Assembly (NCBI RefSeq): GCF_003337375.1 | Contig: NZ_QPJD01000008.1 | Coordinates: 124,001 to 188,000, forward strand | DNA: 64,000 bases | From: Paenibacillus prosopidis | GTDB lineage: Bacteria; Bacillota; Bacilli; Paenibacillales; Paenibacillaceae | Direction of reading: 5' to 3' | Shown: one piece after another, positions 40,213 through 49,742 of the stretch | How positions within the stretch are numbered: position 1 is the first letter of the stretch | How the letters are laid out: each line of letters begins with the position of its first letter | Made by a program: the position numbers and the translations under genes | Notes under the pieces: generated by a model | The model's input: the letters and a program-made list of their open reading frames with translations, nothing else | The model's database searches: none | What the model was told of the DNA's origin: nothing

Positions 40213-41199
40213 ATGACCAAGTCCCGATTTAACTTCCGCACGAAGGAAGCGATTACGTTTTATATTCTGATTTCACCGTTTATCGTGATGCTCTTCTTAA
40301 TGAAGCTATTCCCGTTCATATGGGGCGTCATCATGAGCTTCACCAATTACACCGGATTCAATTACGATAACTTAAAAAATATCGGTTTCGATAATTATGA
40401 ACGCGTTGTAACGGACAACTTCGCCATTCAATCGCTGCAAGCAACTGCAGTGATCGGGCTTATCACCGTGCCAATGGGTTTGCTCCTCAGTTTTGGGCTC
40501 GCCCTTCTGCTTAACAGCAACAAGAAGGGGGTCGGCCTCTTCCGGACGATCTACTACTTCCCATCCATCATACCGGTAGTGGCAACCGGCCTGATGTGGC
40601 GCATCCTGTTTAACAACGACGGCGGAGCCTTCAACGAGCTGCTCGGTTTATTCGGGATCGCCCCTGTTAACTGGCTGGGAATGGAATGGTGCCGCAGAGC
40701 GCTGATCATCTTCATGGCGTGGTCTGCCGGCGGCGGCATCTTGACCTATTTGGCCGCATTAAAGGGCGTTTCGAATGATCTCTATGAATCCGCATCGATC
40801 GACGGTGCGAACGGACTTCAGAAATTGTTAAAAATAACAATACCTATTCTCACCCCTGTCATTTTTTTCAACCTGGTGAATGGATTGATTGCCGCATGGC
40901 AGCTCTTCGCCGAGCCGATCTTTCTCGCGGCCAACGCTGGAAGCCTGCTTGCGGTCCCCTATGAACCTAACTATGTTTATCTCGTGCATGTCTATCAGCA
41001 AATCTTCGTCAATCAAAGGTTTGGCTATGGACTGTCGATGATCTGGCTGCTCTTTATATTTAGCATCGTCTGCACGCGACTTGTCTTTTATACGAGCAAA
41101 TTTTGGGTCTTTTACGAGAATGAGACTGGCAGTGAACGCGTGAAGAAGAATAAGAAGAAGACCGCAGCAAGGCAGAAGGAGGTCTCTTCCGTTGCTTAG
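40213..41199 (+). CDS. CUT1 sugar ABC transporter permease, MalF type
   Basis: Channel subunit of 328 residues. Helix 1 is TFYILISPFIVMLFLMKLFP; FTNYTGFNYDNLKNIGFDNY is the usual periplasmic-side start; the ATPase-docking loop is LYESASIDGANGLQKLLKIT. ATG 40213 is preferred, with GAGGTG 6 bases upstream; the frame also opens at a TTG 21 bases earlier. The C-terminus is extended and very basic (RVKKNKKKTAARQKEV). It overlaps the next permease by 8 bases. Confidence 0.92.
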   Translation: MTKSRFNFRTKEAITFYILISPFIVMLFLMKLFPFIWGVIMSFTNYTGFNYDNLKNIGFDNYERVVTDNFAIQSLQATAVIGLITVPMGLLLSFGLALLLNSNKKGVGLFRTIYYFPSIIPVVATGLMWRILFNNDGGAFNELLGLFGIAPVNWLGMEWCRRALIIFMAWSAGGGILTYLAALKGVSNDLYESASIDGANGLQKLLKITIPILTPVIFFNLVNGLIAAWQLFAEPIFLAANAGSLLAVPYEPNYVYLVHVYQQIFVNQRFGYGLSMIWLLFIFSIVCTRLVFYTSKFWVFYENETGSERVKKNKKKTAARQKEVSSVA

Positions 41200-42025
41200 G
41201 AAAAAAAGCTTTGAAAGTTTACTATGGTACTCAACTGCTGTTGTATTGGCCATTATTTTCCTGGTCCCACTGTACTTTACGTTTATCAACGCACTGAACG
41301 GCCTGGCGTCCACGCCTGTGCTTACCTTGCCCAAGAAGCTGCATCCGGAAAATTTTGTCGAGGCTATCATACGCATACCGTTTTGGCGGTATCTTAAAAG
41401 CTCGGTTATCATCGTCAGTATTTCCGTATTTTTTGCTGTTTGGATCAATTTTATTCTCGGCTATGCGTTCGCCAGAATGAATGCGCCGGGAAAGGATATC
41501 TGGTTCAGCATTCTCATCTCGCTTATGATGGTGCCTGCGTTCGCCACTTCTATCCCAACCTATGTCTTGTTCAGCAAGATGCAAATTACGGATTCCTATT
41601 TGATTTGGATTTTGAACGGCATCGGCGGCAGTCCTTTCTATACCTTCCTGTTTCGCCAATTCATGCAGACGATTCCGAAGGAGCTTGAGGAAGCCGCAAG
41701 AATCGATGGGTCCACAACGGTCGGCATCATGTTCCGCATTATCCTGCCACTTACGATTCCTGTCGTTGCCGTTGTCTTCATGTTCGAGTTTTTGAATTCA
41801 TGGGGGGATTTCGTCCAGCCCTTTATGTTTCTTAATGAAGAGCGTTGGCCGCTTTCGACTGCGCTTATGGGCGTTCGATACACGCTGCCCAACAACGCAA
41901 GTGTCGTATTGGTGCCTCTGCAGCTGGCGGCTTCGCTGTTGTTTATGATCCCCTCAGTGATTGTCTACTTCGCCGGGCAGAAATATATCAAAGAAGGCAT
42001 GATCACTTCCGGTTTGAAAGGGTAG
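41192..42025 (+). CDS. CUT1 sugar ABC transporter permease, MalG type
   Basis: Second channel subunit, 277 residues. A TTG start is supported by AAGGAGG 8 bases upstream, inside the end of the preceding gene, which implies coupled translation. Helices begin with YSTAVVLAIIFLVPLYFTFI; the docking loop is LEEAARIDGSTTVGIMFRII; the ending QKYIKEGMITSGLKG is canonical. A stem (42068-42092) separates it from the GH28-like gene. Confidence 0.93.
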   Translation: MLRKKSFESLLWYSTAVVLAIIFLVPLYFTFINALNGLASTPVLTLPKKLHPENFVEAIIRIPFWRYLKSSVIIVSISVFFAVWINFILGYAFARMNAPGKDIWFSILISLMMVPAFATSIPTYVLFSKMQITDSYLIWILNGIGGSPFYTFLFRQFMQTIPKELEEAARIDGSTTVGIMFRIILPLTIPVVAVVFMFEFLNSWGDFVQPFMFLNEERWPLSTALMGVRYTLPNNASVVLVPLQLAASLLFMIPSVIVYFAGQKYIKEGMITSGLKG

Positions 42026-42067
42026 CCAGCAGCTGGATAGGGAGGTGGTGTGTTATAGTCGATGACT

Positions 42068-42092
42068 CATCGGTTGATAATTCCAACCGATG
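42068..42092. repeat. Inverted repeat between permease and GH28-like gene
   Basis: CATCGGTTG ATAATTC CAACCGATG, a perfect 9-bp stem without a T-run. It may be an mRNA-processing or stability stem, or an operator for a separate GH28 promoter in the 121-base gap. Confidence 0.5.
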
Positions 42093-42146
42093 CCGTGCAT
42101 GCAATCATTTGTCTATACCATTTGCGAATGAGAAGGAGTTGAAAGC

Positions 42147-45100
42147 ATGTTTGTAAACAGAGGTAAAAAGAGGTCAAAAGCGTTATCCATTCTAATCGTG
42201 TTCTCGATGATAGTATCATTCTTTCCGGTGGCGTTAAGCAATCCGACAACTGTTGAGGCGGCTACGACGTTAAATGTGTATCCTGCCCCATCGGGCGTCA
42301 CGATGAATACCACCTATACGGTGCAAGTGCAGGCGCCGGGCGGACCGTGGCAGAGTTTGGACGTCTATCAAACGACGGTCAACGGGTACACCTCAAGCAA
42401 GACATCCTTTGCTTATTTCGATACGGACGGTCCGGTGAATGTCTCTGTGACCAGCAATATCGGAAGTATTTCAACAGCAGTCATCCGGCCTGCCGCGCAT
42501 GGCATTACTCCCGCCATCAACGGAAATACGATGACGTTTAGTATGTCCGGTCCCATGAATATCTCCGTGGAAGTGAATGGGGATCACAACAATACTTTGG
42601 ACCTGTTTGCCAACCCGGTGGACCCTAATCCTCCAAGCCCTACGGACCCGAATGTCATTTATGTCGGTCCCGGCCTGTATACGCAGAACTACGTTGTACC
42701 CAGCGGCAAGACGCTTTACATCGCCGGCGGGGCGGTCATTATAGGCGGTATCACTGTGAATAATGCCACGAATGCCAAAGTCCTGGGAAGGGGAGTCATT
42801 CTTAACGCTCCGTTTAGAGCGATTGAGGTCGACCATTCCAACCAGATCACGATCGACGGGATCATCGTGAACGACTACGGCGCTAGCAATAACGGCGGCT
42901 ATGCGATTAATATCGGAAATTCCACCAATGTTTCGGTTAATAACTTTAAAGCCTACAGCTTTAAGCGATGGACCGATGGCATCGACATATTTGCATCCTC
43001 GTATGTTGCAATCAATAATTACTTTGCGCGCACAGGCGATGATGCGATTGCCATATACGGAGCACGCAATTTCGGCGGCAACCTTTATTCGGGCAATACA
43101 GCCCATATCAGTGTCACGAACTCTTTTCTCCAGCCCGATGTTGCTCATCCGATCAATGTCGGTACGCATGGCGATCCAACGAAGCCAGGCGGAGGCGAAA
43201 CAATTGAAGATCTCAATTTCTCGAATATTACCATCTGGCAAAAAAATGGAAGTAAGTATACCTCTTTAACTGCCAGCGATGGCCTGTTGGTCAACAAAGT
43301 GAGATTCACTGATATCACAATAGAAGATGAAAATCAGGGAAGATTCATTGAAGTCCTGACGTTTAAGAATAACGGCTTTGGCCTTGCGTTCGGGCGTGGA
43401 GTTAACGACGTCCATGTGAAGAATATGAGCTATACCGGAAGCAATTCCGGTACAAACAATATCTATGGCAAATTTGTAAACCAGTTGACTCAAAACGTGA
43501 CGTTTGAGAATTTGAAAGTGAACGGGAATGTCGTTCTGAGTGCCAGCGCGGGTAATTTTGCGATCGGCAGTTATGCGCAAAACATTAACTTCATAGCGTC
43601 CGGAGGGACTGTGCCTGCGCCGACTGCCATTCCTTTCACGACGCCCGTTGACATCGCACGAGGCAAGACCGCAACTGCGGATAGTACTCAGTCAGGGAAA
43701 CCGGCATCCAGCGGTAACGATGGAAATACGACGACCCGCTGGTGTGCGAACGATGGAAGCACCGGTCATTGGTGGACGGTAGACCTCGGCTCACCGATGA
43801 ATATCACCGGCGGTACCCAGGTGATGTGGGAATTGAACAACACAGCCTATAAGTATAAGATTGAAACATCCGTTGATAATGTCAACTGGACCTTGAAGGT
43901 TGACAAGACTAATAATACCGATACGAATCAGGTTCAAAACGATGTGTTCCAGGGTACTGCACGGTACGTCAGGATTACCGTTACTGGACTGCAAAGCAAT
44001 GTATGGGCCAGCTTCTACGATTTCAAGGTGTTTGGAGACCCAACCAATCTTGCGCTTGGCAAGATCGTAACGGCTGACAGTTCGAAGTCTGGAAATCCGG
44101 CTGTCAATGGAATCGATAGCAACCCTGCAACCCTTTGGAGCGCTAACGATGGGAATATCGGCCATTGGCTCACGATGGACCTTGGCAATGCCAAGAAAAT
44201 CACCAATGGCACCCAGGTGGCGTGGGCACAGAGCGGCGCAGCCTATCAGTACAAGATTGAAACATCCATTGATAATACCAACTGGACTCTGAAAGTGGAC
44301 AAGACCGGCAATGCCGATACTTCTCAGGTTCAGAACGATTACTTTACCGGAACTGCCCGGTATGTCAGGATTACGGTTACCGGACTGCCAAGCGGCGCTT
44401 GGGCCAGCTTCTACGACTTCAAGGTGTTTGGTGAGCCAACCAATCTGACGCTCGGCAAGACCGCAACTGCGGATAGCTCGCAGTCAGGAAACCCGGCCTC
44501 CAATGGGAATGACGGGGACACGTCGACCAGCTGGATTGCCGCTGATACGAATGGCGGACATTCGTGGGTAGTGGATCTTGGCTCCATGATGAATATCACC
44601 GGCGGTACCCAGGTGAAGTGGCCGCAAAGCGGCGTGCAGTATAAATATACAATTTCAACTTCACCGGATAATATCAACTGGACCATGCGTCTAGAAAAAA
44701 CCAGTAATAACAATATTACTCAGGTTCAAAACGATTACTTTACCGGTACTACCCGGTATGTCAAGATTACCGTTACCGGAGTGCCAAGCGGTTATTCGGC
44801 CGGCATCGCCGATTTCAAGGTTTTTGGAACGATTAATGGACCGACCTTTTACGAGCACTATAACTATGAAGGGAAAGCCGTAACGCTGGACTTGGGCAAC
44901 TACACGCTAGCCCAAATGCAGGCGGCAGGAATCGCCAATGACAGCATCTCGTCCATCCACGTACCTCTCGAGTATACGGTCGTCGCTTACAACGGTGACG
45001 GATTCAGCGGCACATCATGGACGATTACATCGGATAATCCAGCCATGGGCACCGGCAACAACGATATGATTTCGTCTATCAAGGTAATGTCCGCCGGACC

Positions 45101-45362
45101 GACGTTTTATGAGCACTATAACTATGGAGGGAAGGCCGTAACGCTGCGCCCTGGTCAATACACACTTGCCCAAATGCAGGCGGCAGGAATCGCCGATAAC
45201 GGCATCTCGTCCATCCGCGTGCCTGCCGAATATACGGTCGTCGCTTACAGCGATGACGGATTCAGCGGCACATCCTGGACGATTACATCGGACAATCCAG
45301 CCATGGGTGACACCGGCAACAACGATATGATTTCGTCGGTAATCATAACGTCTAATCAGTAG
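42147..45362 (+). CDS. Secreted GH28-like beta-helix enzyme with 3 CBM32-like and 2 beta/gamma-crystallin modules
   Basis: Large exported protein of 1071 residues. After the signal peptide (cleavage near VEAATT) an N-terminal beta-sandwich leads into a right-handed beta-helix (about 160-490) with polygalacturonase-type motifs: RWTDGIDIF (D277, D280) and TGDDAIAIYG (D298, D299); the GH28 His motif is replaced by HPINVGTHGD. Then come three F5/8-type (CBM32-like) domains of about 131 residues (NLALGKIVTADSS, WSANDGNIGHW, ARYVRITVTGLPSG), and two beta/gamma-crystallin domains of 86 residues (FYEHYNYEGKAVTLDLGNYT, NNDMISSIKV). ATG 42147 has AAGGAG upstream. Gene order links it to the importer. 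It may cleave pectic or other acidic or galactose-bearing polymers; GH49-like activity is an alternative. Confidence 0.85.
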   Translation: MFVNRGKKRSKALSILIVFSMIVSFFPVALSNPTTVEAATTLNVYPAPSGVTMNTTYTVQVQAPGGPWQSLDVYQTTVNGYTSSKTSFAYFDTDGPVNVSVTSNIGSISTAVIRPAAHGITPAINGNTMTFSMSGPMNISVEVNGDHNNTLDLFANPVDPNPPSPTDPNVIYVGPGLYTQNYVVPSGKTLYIAGGAVIIGGITVNNATNAKVLGRGVILNAPFRAIEVDHSNQITIDGIIVNDYGASNNGGYAINIGNSTNVSVNNFKAYSFKRWTDGIDIFASSYVAINNYFARTGDDAIAIYGARNFGGNLYSGNTAHISVTNSFLQPDVAHPINVGTHGDPTKPGGGETIEDLNFSNITIWQKNGSKYTSLTASDGLLVNKVRFTDITIEDENQGRFIEVLTFKNNGFGLAFGRGVNDVHVKNMSYTGSNSGTNNIYGKFVNQLTQNVTFENLKVNGNVVLSASAGNFAIGSYAQNINFIASGGTVPAPTAIPFTTPVDIARGKTATADSTQSGKPASSGNDGNTTTRWCANDGSTGHWWTVDLGSPMNITGGTQVMWELNNTAYKYKIETSVDNVNWTLKVDKTNNTDTNQVQNDVFQGTARYVRITVTGLQSNVWASFYDFKVFGDPTNLALGKIVTADSSKSGNPAVNGIDSNPATLWSANDGNIGHWLTMDLGNAKKITNGTQVAWAQSGAAYQYKIETSIDNTNWTLKVDKTGNADTSQVQNDYFTGTARYVRITVTGLPSGAWASFYDFKVFGEPTNLTLGKTATADSSQSGNPASNGNDGDTSTSWIAADTNGGHSWVVDLGSMMNITGGTQVKWPQSGVQYKYTISTSPDNINWTMRLEKTSNNNITQVQNDYFTGTTRYVKITVTGVPSGYSAGIADFKVFGTINGPTFYEHYNYEGKAVTLDLGNYTLAQMQAAGIANDSISSIHVPLEYTVVAYNGDGFSGTSWTITSDNPAMGTGNNDMISSIKVMSAGPTFYEHYNYGGKAVTLRPGQYTLAQMQAAGIADNGISSIRVPAEYTVVAYSDDGFSGTSWTITSDNPAMGDTGNNDMISSVIITSNQ
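43648..44826 (+). repeat. Three tandem CBM32-like coding repeats
   Basis: Three in-frame units of roughly 393 bp (about 43648-44034, 44035-44433, 44434-44826), each running from the LGKxxTADSxxSGxPAxxG segment to DFKVFG. The three share long runs of identical bases, indicating tandem duplication within the gene. Confidence 0.8.
44836..45353 (+). repeat. Two tandem beta/gamma-crystallin coding repeats
   Basis: Two in-frame units of about 260 bp (44836-45090 and 45097-45353), nearly identical in stretches such as CAAATGCAGGCGGCAGGAAT and TGGACGATTACATCGGA. Recent duplication. The sequences NNDMISS resemble the (N/D)(N/D)xx(S/T)S calcium-binding signature of the family. Confidence 0.8.
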
Positions 45363-45718
45363 AAAGCGGTGCTACGGCGCTCAAGTAAGGAGCAATACCG
45401 GGATGACCCTGAAACCGTCTGAATATGGCATCATTGCTGATTTGGTTTTAAAATTCTCAGTGTACATAGATTTGGTTTTCACAAATCTATGTACACTCCC
45501 TTATTTTATTGAATATCGAGTTACATTAATAGTCGGCAATTATCAGATGCGATGCCTGCACGATTGCGACATATTGCTGTTTATGATGTCGCTTTGTACC
45601 ATTCATGAATCTATTGCCGCTAGATATAATTAGACTCAAACCGAGCCTGAACCCGCCTATTGTATGATAAGCGCCTCAAAATCAGGACATGATCTATTTC
45701 AGATAGGAGAGTAATTGA
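45363..45718. other. Gene-free interval between GH28-like and GH95 genes
   Basis: About 355 bases. It contains one strong stem (45460-45496) and an A+T-rich remainder. A short open frame (45403-45633) crosses the stem, has no ribosome site and no recognisable motif, and is not called. The GH95 start at 45719 has AGGAGAG upstream, so its promoter should lie between 45500 and 45700. Confidence 0.5.
45460..45496 (+). terminator. Terminator after the GH28-like gene
   Basis: GTGTACATAGATTT, 9-base loop, then its perfect 14-bp complement, followed by TCCCTTATTTTATT. It lies about 100 bases after the stop codon. Confidence 0.7.
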
Positions 45719-48430
45719 ATGGTTAAAGCGGTGGATGCTAAGCGAATGTACGATAAAGGAAATTATGCTCGAACCTACACAGAGGTGCCAATTTTAAATC
45801 CCGGACGGGCATGGCGGGAAGGTATGGTTAGCGGAAACGGCGAGAACGGTTATATCATGTCGGGATCGCCGTATAATGACAGTTTTATCTTCCAATATAT
45901 GTGGTTCAACTTTCCTTCCCCTGATCCAAGAGAGATCCCGGAAGAATTGACGGGACAGCTTGCCGATGCGAGACAGAATGTATTTCAGCTGAACGATCAA
46001 TGGAAGATTACTCACGCGGACGGCAGAACAAGGGAGAGAACCTTCTTCTACGCCTATCATCCGGGACACCAGCTCAGACTAACCATGACGAATAAAGGCA
46101 CCGTGACCGAGTATGAGCGATGGACGAATTATGAAACGGCCGAGACCGGTGTGCGTTACGCCGACGAATTCGGCGAGTGGATTCGAACTTCATTTACTTC
46201 CAGAGAAGACAATGTCTCGATTATGAAGATCGAACGATCCTCTGCCGGCGCAAAGATCAATATGACGATCTCTATCGATGACATTTCGGGCATGTACAAA
46301 GCTGGGGGCGGGATGACTGAGCTCCGATACAAAAAACTGGTGGACCCGAATGCTGAGTATATCGCACAGGTTGCCCATTATCCGTCTTATCCTGGCAGCG
46401 AGCTGATTGACGGAGGATACGCAGGACTTACGCAGGTTATTGTCGTTAATGGAAGCAAGAAGCGGATAGAGCTCGCTGACACGAATGAACCGATGAACGT
46501 CGGGGCGGTACAGAACCCGGCCATTCAAGTCGTCGAAGCCGATGCCATCTATCTCATCACGCAATCGAACAGGGCATTCGATATGGGGAAAATCGAAGAT
46601 TTTGCCGGAATGACGCAATACGCTCTGGTTAATGAACTTCTCAAAAATACGAATGCCGCAGCTCAAAAATATCAAGATCCTTCCGGTCATTTCGATTATG
46701 ACGCCGCCCTCGCGCCGCATGCCGTGAAACATGCCGCAGAATTTAACGCCGTCCGGTTTACGCTTAAAGGCGACGAGGATTTCAAGGGCGCGGACAACGA
46801 GGCGCTTATCAACGCGCAGAAGGAATCGAAATCCAGAATCAATCACGCCTTTATGGAGCAGGTTTACGATCAGGGACGATATGCCTTGATTTGCTGCAGC
46901 GGTTCAAGCGCCCCGCGCTTGTACGGGATGTGGACCGGAGAGTGGAACCCGGCTTGGCGTGGGATCTATACCCTCGACGCCAACGTGAATTTGCAGGTTT
47001 CTCCTATTAACACGGGCCATCTCACTTTCGCTTCGCTTGGGTATATCGCATTCTTCCTAAGAAACACATCGGATTTCGAATACAATGCGCGAATGTCTTA
47101 CGGGATGCATGATGCGATTCAGGTATCGGTCAACTCGGACGGCGACCGCGGGATGCAAGTGGAATACGACAATGACTTTCCCTTCCAATATTGGAATGCC
47201 GGGGCAAGCTGGTGCCTGCTTCCCATTTTCGAGTATTGGCAGTGTTACGGCAACCGGCAAATTCCGATTCATACCAACATGAGGATTCATGATCTGAAGC
47301 AGATTCTCAGCGTAAGGGACGGGGGACTGACGGATAAGGAATTCAGACAGTTGATCGGCAAGGGATATCTGGATTTGGAGAAGGATATTTTGCTGCCGCT
47401 GCTTACAAAGCAGGCTAATTTTTGGGAGCAGCTATGTACGCCGGAGTACTATACGGATATAAGCGGCAATGCATGCTATGAGAAAGGCAAAACGGCGCTG
47501 AATCCAGATGAGAAATATTTGCTTATCCCTACCTATTCGCCGGAGAATAACCCGATCGGTTACAACAGTACGATTACGGCTAATGCCACCATGGATATTT
47601 CAGCGGCGCGGGATGGACTGCATATGATCATTACGATAGAAAAAGCGATAAAGCGCGAAGGATATGAACCCGCGGTCGCCAAATGGGAGGCCTTGCTGGA
47701 ACTGCTGCCGGATTATAAGATTGACAAGGACGGCGCGCTGCGCGAATGGGCGATGAATGAATATACGGAAAACAACGATCACCGCCATTTGAGCCATCTC
47801 TACCCGGCATGGCCTGCGTATGAAACGCAGAACAATACAGAATTGAGGAAAGCTGCAATTATCGCTGTAGAGAACAGAAACAAATATAATACATCGGACG
47901 CGACAGCGGGTCACGGCTGGATGCACAAGGCATTGGTCTGCGCCAGATTAAAAGACGGCGACGGGGTGATCTCTTCCCTTCTGCCGATGATGTCGGATTC
48001 CGGCTATTACACATCCTTGATGACAGACCATGACACAAACAGAAGAAATAACTGCTATTGCACGGATACCTTATTTGGCACATTAGGTGCCGTAAATGAA
48101 GCGCTGCTTTACTCGAATACCGGGGAAATCGAGGTCCTTCCGGCGCTGCCTTCCGAGTGGAAATCGGGGTCGATAAACGGACTGATGGCAAGGACCGGGG
48201 TGGAGGTTAAAGAGTTGCTTTGGGACAACAACATAGTATCTTTTACCTTGCAATCGGTGTCAGACCATAATGAAATTAAAGTTAAAGCGGGCATTGATTG
48301 GACAAAAGGAATGGTTAACGACAAGGAAGCGAAGGCGCATTACGATGAATTTGGCAAACATCTTCGCTTAACGCTGAATGCCGGTATGGACGTTACAGTT
48401 GTATTCATTTTGTCCCGGGAATCGGTATAG
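45719..48430 (+). CDS. GH95 alpha-L-fucosidase/alpha-L-galactosidase
   Basis: Inverting glycosidase of 903 residues without a signal peptide, so cytoplasmic. It opens with the N-terminal beta-sandwich (MVSGNGENGYIMSGSPYNDS). The alpha/alpha barrel carries the GH95 landmarks: GMWTGEWNPAWRGIYTLDAN followed by VNLQVS, which keeps the paired asparagines of the catalytic site; IPTYSPENNP with the glutamate; HRHLSHLYPAWPAYE; and ATAGHGWMHKALVCARLKDGD near the catalytic Asp of the family. Family members remove terminal alpha-1,2-L-fucose or L-galactose, as found on xyloglucan and pectin. ATG 45719 follows AGGAGAG. Transcribed alone or as the last gene of the 38.7-48.4 kb locus. Confidence 0.9.
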   Translation: MVKAVDAKRMYDKGNYARTYTEVPILNPGRAWREGMVSGNGENGYIMSGSPYNDSFIFQYMWFNFPSPDPREIPEELTGQLADARQNVFQLNDQWKITHADGRTRERTFFYAYHPGHQLRLTMTNKGTVTEYERWTNYETAETGVRYADEFGEWIRTSFTSREDNVSIMKIERSSAGAKINMTISIDDISGMYKAGGGMTELRYKKLVDPNAEYIAQVAHYPSYPGSELIDGGYAGLTQVIVVNGSKKRIELADTNEPMNVGAVQNPAIQVVEADAIYLITQSNRAFDMGKIEDFAGMTQYALVNELLKNTNAAAQKYQDPSGHFDYDAALAPHAVKHAAEFNAVRFTLKGDEDFKGADNEALINAQKESKSRINHAFMEQVYDQGRYALICCSGSSAPRLYGMWTGEWNPAWRGIYTLDANVNLQVSPINTGHLTFASLGYIAFFLRNTSDFEYNARMSYGMHDAIQVSVNSDGDRGMQVEYDNDFPFQYWNAGASWCLLPIFEYWQCYGNRQIPIHTNMRIHDLKQILSVRDGGLTDKEFRQLIGKGYLDLEKDILLPLLTKQANFWEQLCTPEYYTDISGNACYEKGKTALNPDEKYLLIPTYSPENNPIGYNSTITANATMDISAARDGLHMIITIEKAIKREGYEPAVAKWEALLELLPDYKIDKDGALREWAMNEYTENNDHRHLSHLYPAWPAYETQNNTELRKAAIIAVENRNKYNTSDATAGHGWMHKALVCARLKDGDGVISSLLPMMSDSGYYTSLMTDHDTNRRNNCYCTDTLFGTLGAVNEALLYSNTGEIEVLPALPSEWKSGSINGLMARTGVEVKELLWDNNIVSFTLQSVSDHNEIKVKAGIDWTKGMVNDKEAKAHYDEFGKHLRLTLNAGMDVTVVFILSRESV

Positions 48431-48436
48431 GATAGC

Positions 48437-48467
48437 TCGAGGCTATGCTGACACAGGATAGCCTCGA
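48437..48467. terminator. Bidirectional terminator between convergent GH95 and AraC genes
   Basis: TCGAGGCTAT, 11-base loop, ATAGCCTCGA (10 bp, perfect), then TTTTGGTTTT on the plus strand. It sits between the two stop codons (48430 and 48484). Confidence 0.85.
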
Positions 48468-48483
48468 TTTTGGTTTTGTCTAG

Positions 48484-49296
48484 TCAATGGCAAGCAGGAT
48501 TAAGATCAAGGGTCTTACGTAAGGATCGAAAATCCCCTGCCGGGACATTGTAGTATTTCTTAAAGGCGTTACAAAAAGGTTCCAATGAAGAAAAGCCGAC
48601 ATGCTGCGCGACTTCACTAATGGACATCGAGGTGGTATTAAGAAGGTGAGCGGCAGCCGTCATTCTTGCCTTTGTCTTCTTCTGCGTAAACGACATGCCA
48701 AAATAATGATGAATGGTTCTCTCCGTCTGTCTCACGCTTAGTCCCAGTTTGTGTGCGAGTGTCTGAACGGTTATATCATGAAAGTTTGACAGAAAGCAGT
48801 TTTCAATGATAACGACTCTCTCGTCATCCAACGTTTTAAGGGGCATGGCAGAGGATGTCGGATAATTATTTGTATAGTTCCAGACGAGCTTGATAACGAT
48901 TTGTTCGATAATATTTTGAACCGTCAGATAGCAGCCGATATACCGGTTGGCGGTTTCGCAGGAGAGCTGCTCGAACAGCTGCAGCAAATTCTGTTTATCC
49001 TGACCGAACCAGAAGCTCGTGGCCAACACTTCAAAGCATATGCAGTATTCTGCCATAGGGCCGGGGAGATCCGTAATTTGCTCGTGCACAATATCTGGAC
49101 CGGTCATGTAAAGCGTGCCGGGAAGAATTGGATATTTAAGGCCGTTTGCTACCAGGATTCCCTGGCCGCTAGGAATATAATGCAGTTCGTAGCTTTTCAT
49201 GCTGTGGCTGTGTTCGACAAAGGATTGATAGAAGTACCCGAATCGGACATACAGAACGTTTAATAATAAACCGCCTAACGAAAGCTTGACGTTCAC
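48484..49296 (-). CDS. AraC-family transcriptional regulator with cupin sensor
   Basis: One-component regulator of 270 residues. The N-terminal part (1-150) looks like the sugar-binding cupin of AraC proteins (SYELHYIPSGQGILVANGLK, YPILPGTLYMTGPDIVHEQI). The C-terminal two-HTH domain has VQTLAHKLGLSVRQTERTIH and ISEVAQHVGFSSLEPFCNAF, ending YYNVPAGDFRSLR. Convergent with GH95, which is a plausible target, although its binding site is not known. The start gives a short N-terminus; MNVKLS is preceded by a weak purine stretch only. Confidence 0.88.
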   Translation of the reverse strand: MNVKLSLGGLLLNVLYVRFGYFYQSFVEHSHSMKSYELHYIPSGQGILVANGLKYPILPGTLYMTGPDIVHEQITDLPGPMAEYCICFEVLATSFWFGQDKQNLLQLFEQLSCETANRYIGCYLTVQNIIEQIVIKLVWNYTNNYPTSSAMPLKTLDDERVVIIENCFLSNFHDITVQTLAHKLGLSVRQTERTIHHYFGMSFTQKKTKARMTAAAHLLNTTSMSISEVAQHVGFSSLEPFCNAFKKYYNVPAGDFRSLRKTLDLNPACH

Positions 49297-49561
49297 ATCA
49301 TCGACAGGCTTGTCTCCGACTGCGCATCGATTGGCCCATCATCCGAGTACCCGCTATATCACCGTTAAAAAATCACCGTTAAAGTTCGTGATGGATTCCG
49401 GATCGCCCCAGCAAGCGCAGGTATAGCTGAGGGCAATTTCTCCTTTTATTCTATCCATTCTTCGATTTAATCAGGTTTCAATTTTGTTCGATTGAGGGTG
49501 GATTTTGTCGTCAAATTCATGACAAGAGTCCCTTAATGGTGGACTGGCTTCACAGCGCCTC
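49297..49561. other. Decayed interval upstream of the IS remnant
   Basis: About 265 bases with no intact gene. A tandem ATCACCGTTAAA(AA) duplication is visible near 49358-49382. On the minus strand a 34-codon frame reads MDRIKGEIALSYTCACWGDP and onward from about 49458; it has AAAGGAG inside rather than ahead of it and no known family. Probably recombination debris. Confidence 0.35.
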
Positions 49562-49741
49562 ATGCAGATACAGGGTATTCAGTCGGTGATACGCCGCAGA
49601 AAACGCAAGAAATATGCACCGTCAACGCCTCAGCACGTGGCTGAGAACCTTTTAAACTGCGAGTTCGCTGCGACAAAGCCGAACGATAAATGGGTAACGG
49701 ATGTAACGGAATTCAAATACGGCAATGGTCAAAAGGCGTAA
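49562..49741 (+). pseudogene. IS3-family transposase OrfB fragment
   Basis: Reads MQIQGIQSVIRRRKRKKYAP, HVAENLLNCEFAATKPNDKW and VTDVTEFKYGNGQKA, then stop. This is the HTH_21 linker and the start of the integrase core of an IS150-type OrfB; D in WVTDVTEF is the first residue of the DDE triad. Only about 59 codons of roughly 280 remain. Homology on the left appears to start at about 49552 (RLM). No terminal inverted repeats were recognised. Confidence 0.8.
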
Positions 49742-49742
49742 A

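Noticed and set aside
43648..45353. Regular repeats considered as a CRISPR or satellite array
   Set aside because: Units of about 393 and 260 bp are in-frame protein modules of one gene.
45403..45633. 76-codon open frame after the GH28-like gene
   Set aside because: Runs through a 14-bp terminator stem, lacks a ribosome site, no motif.
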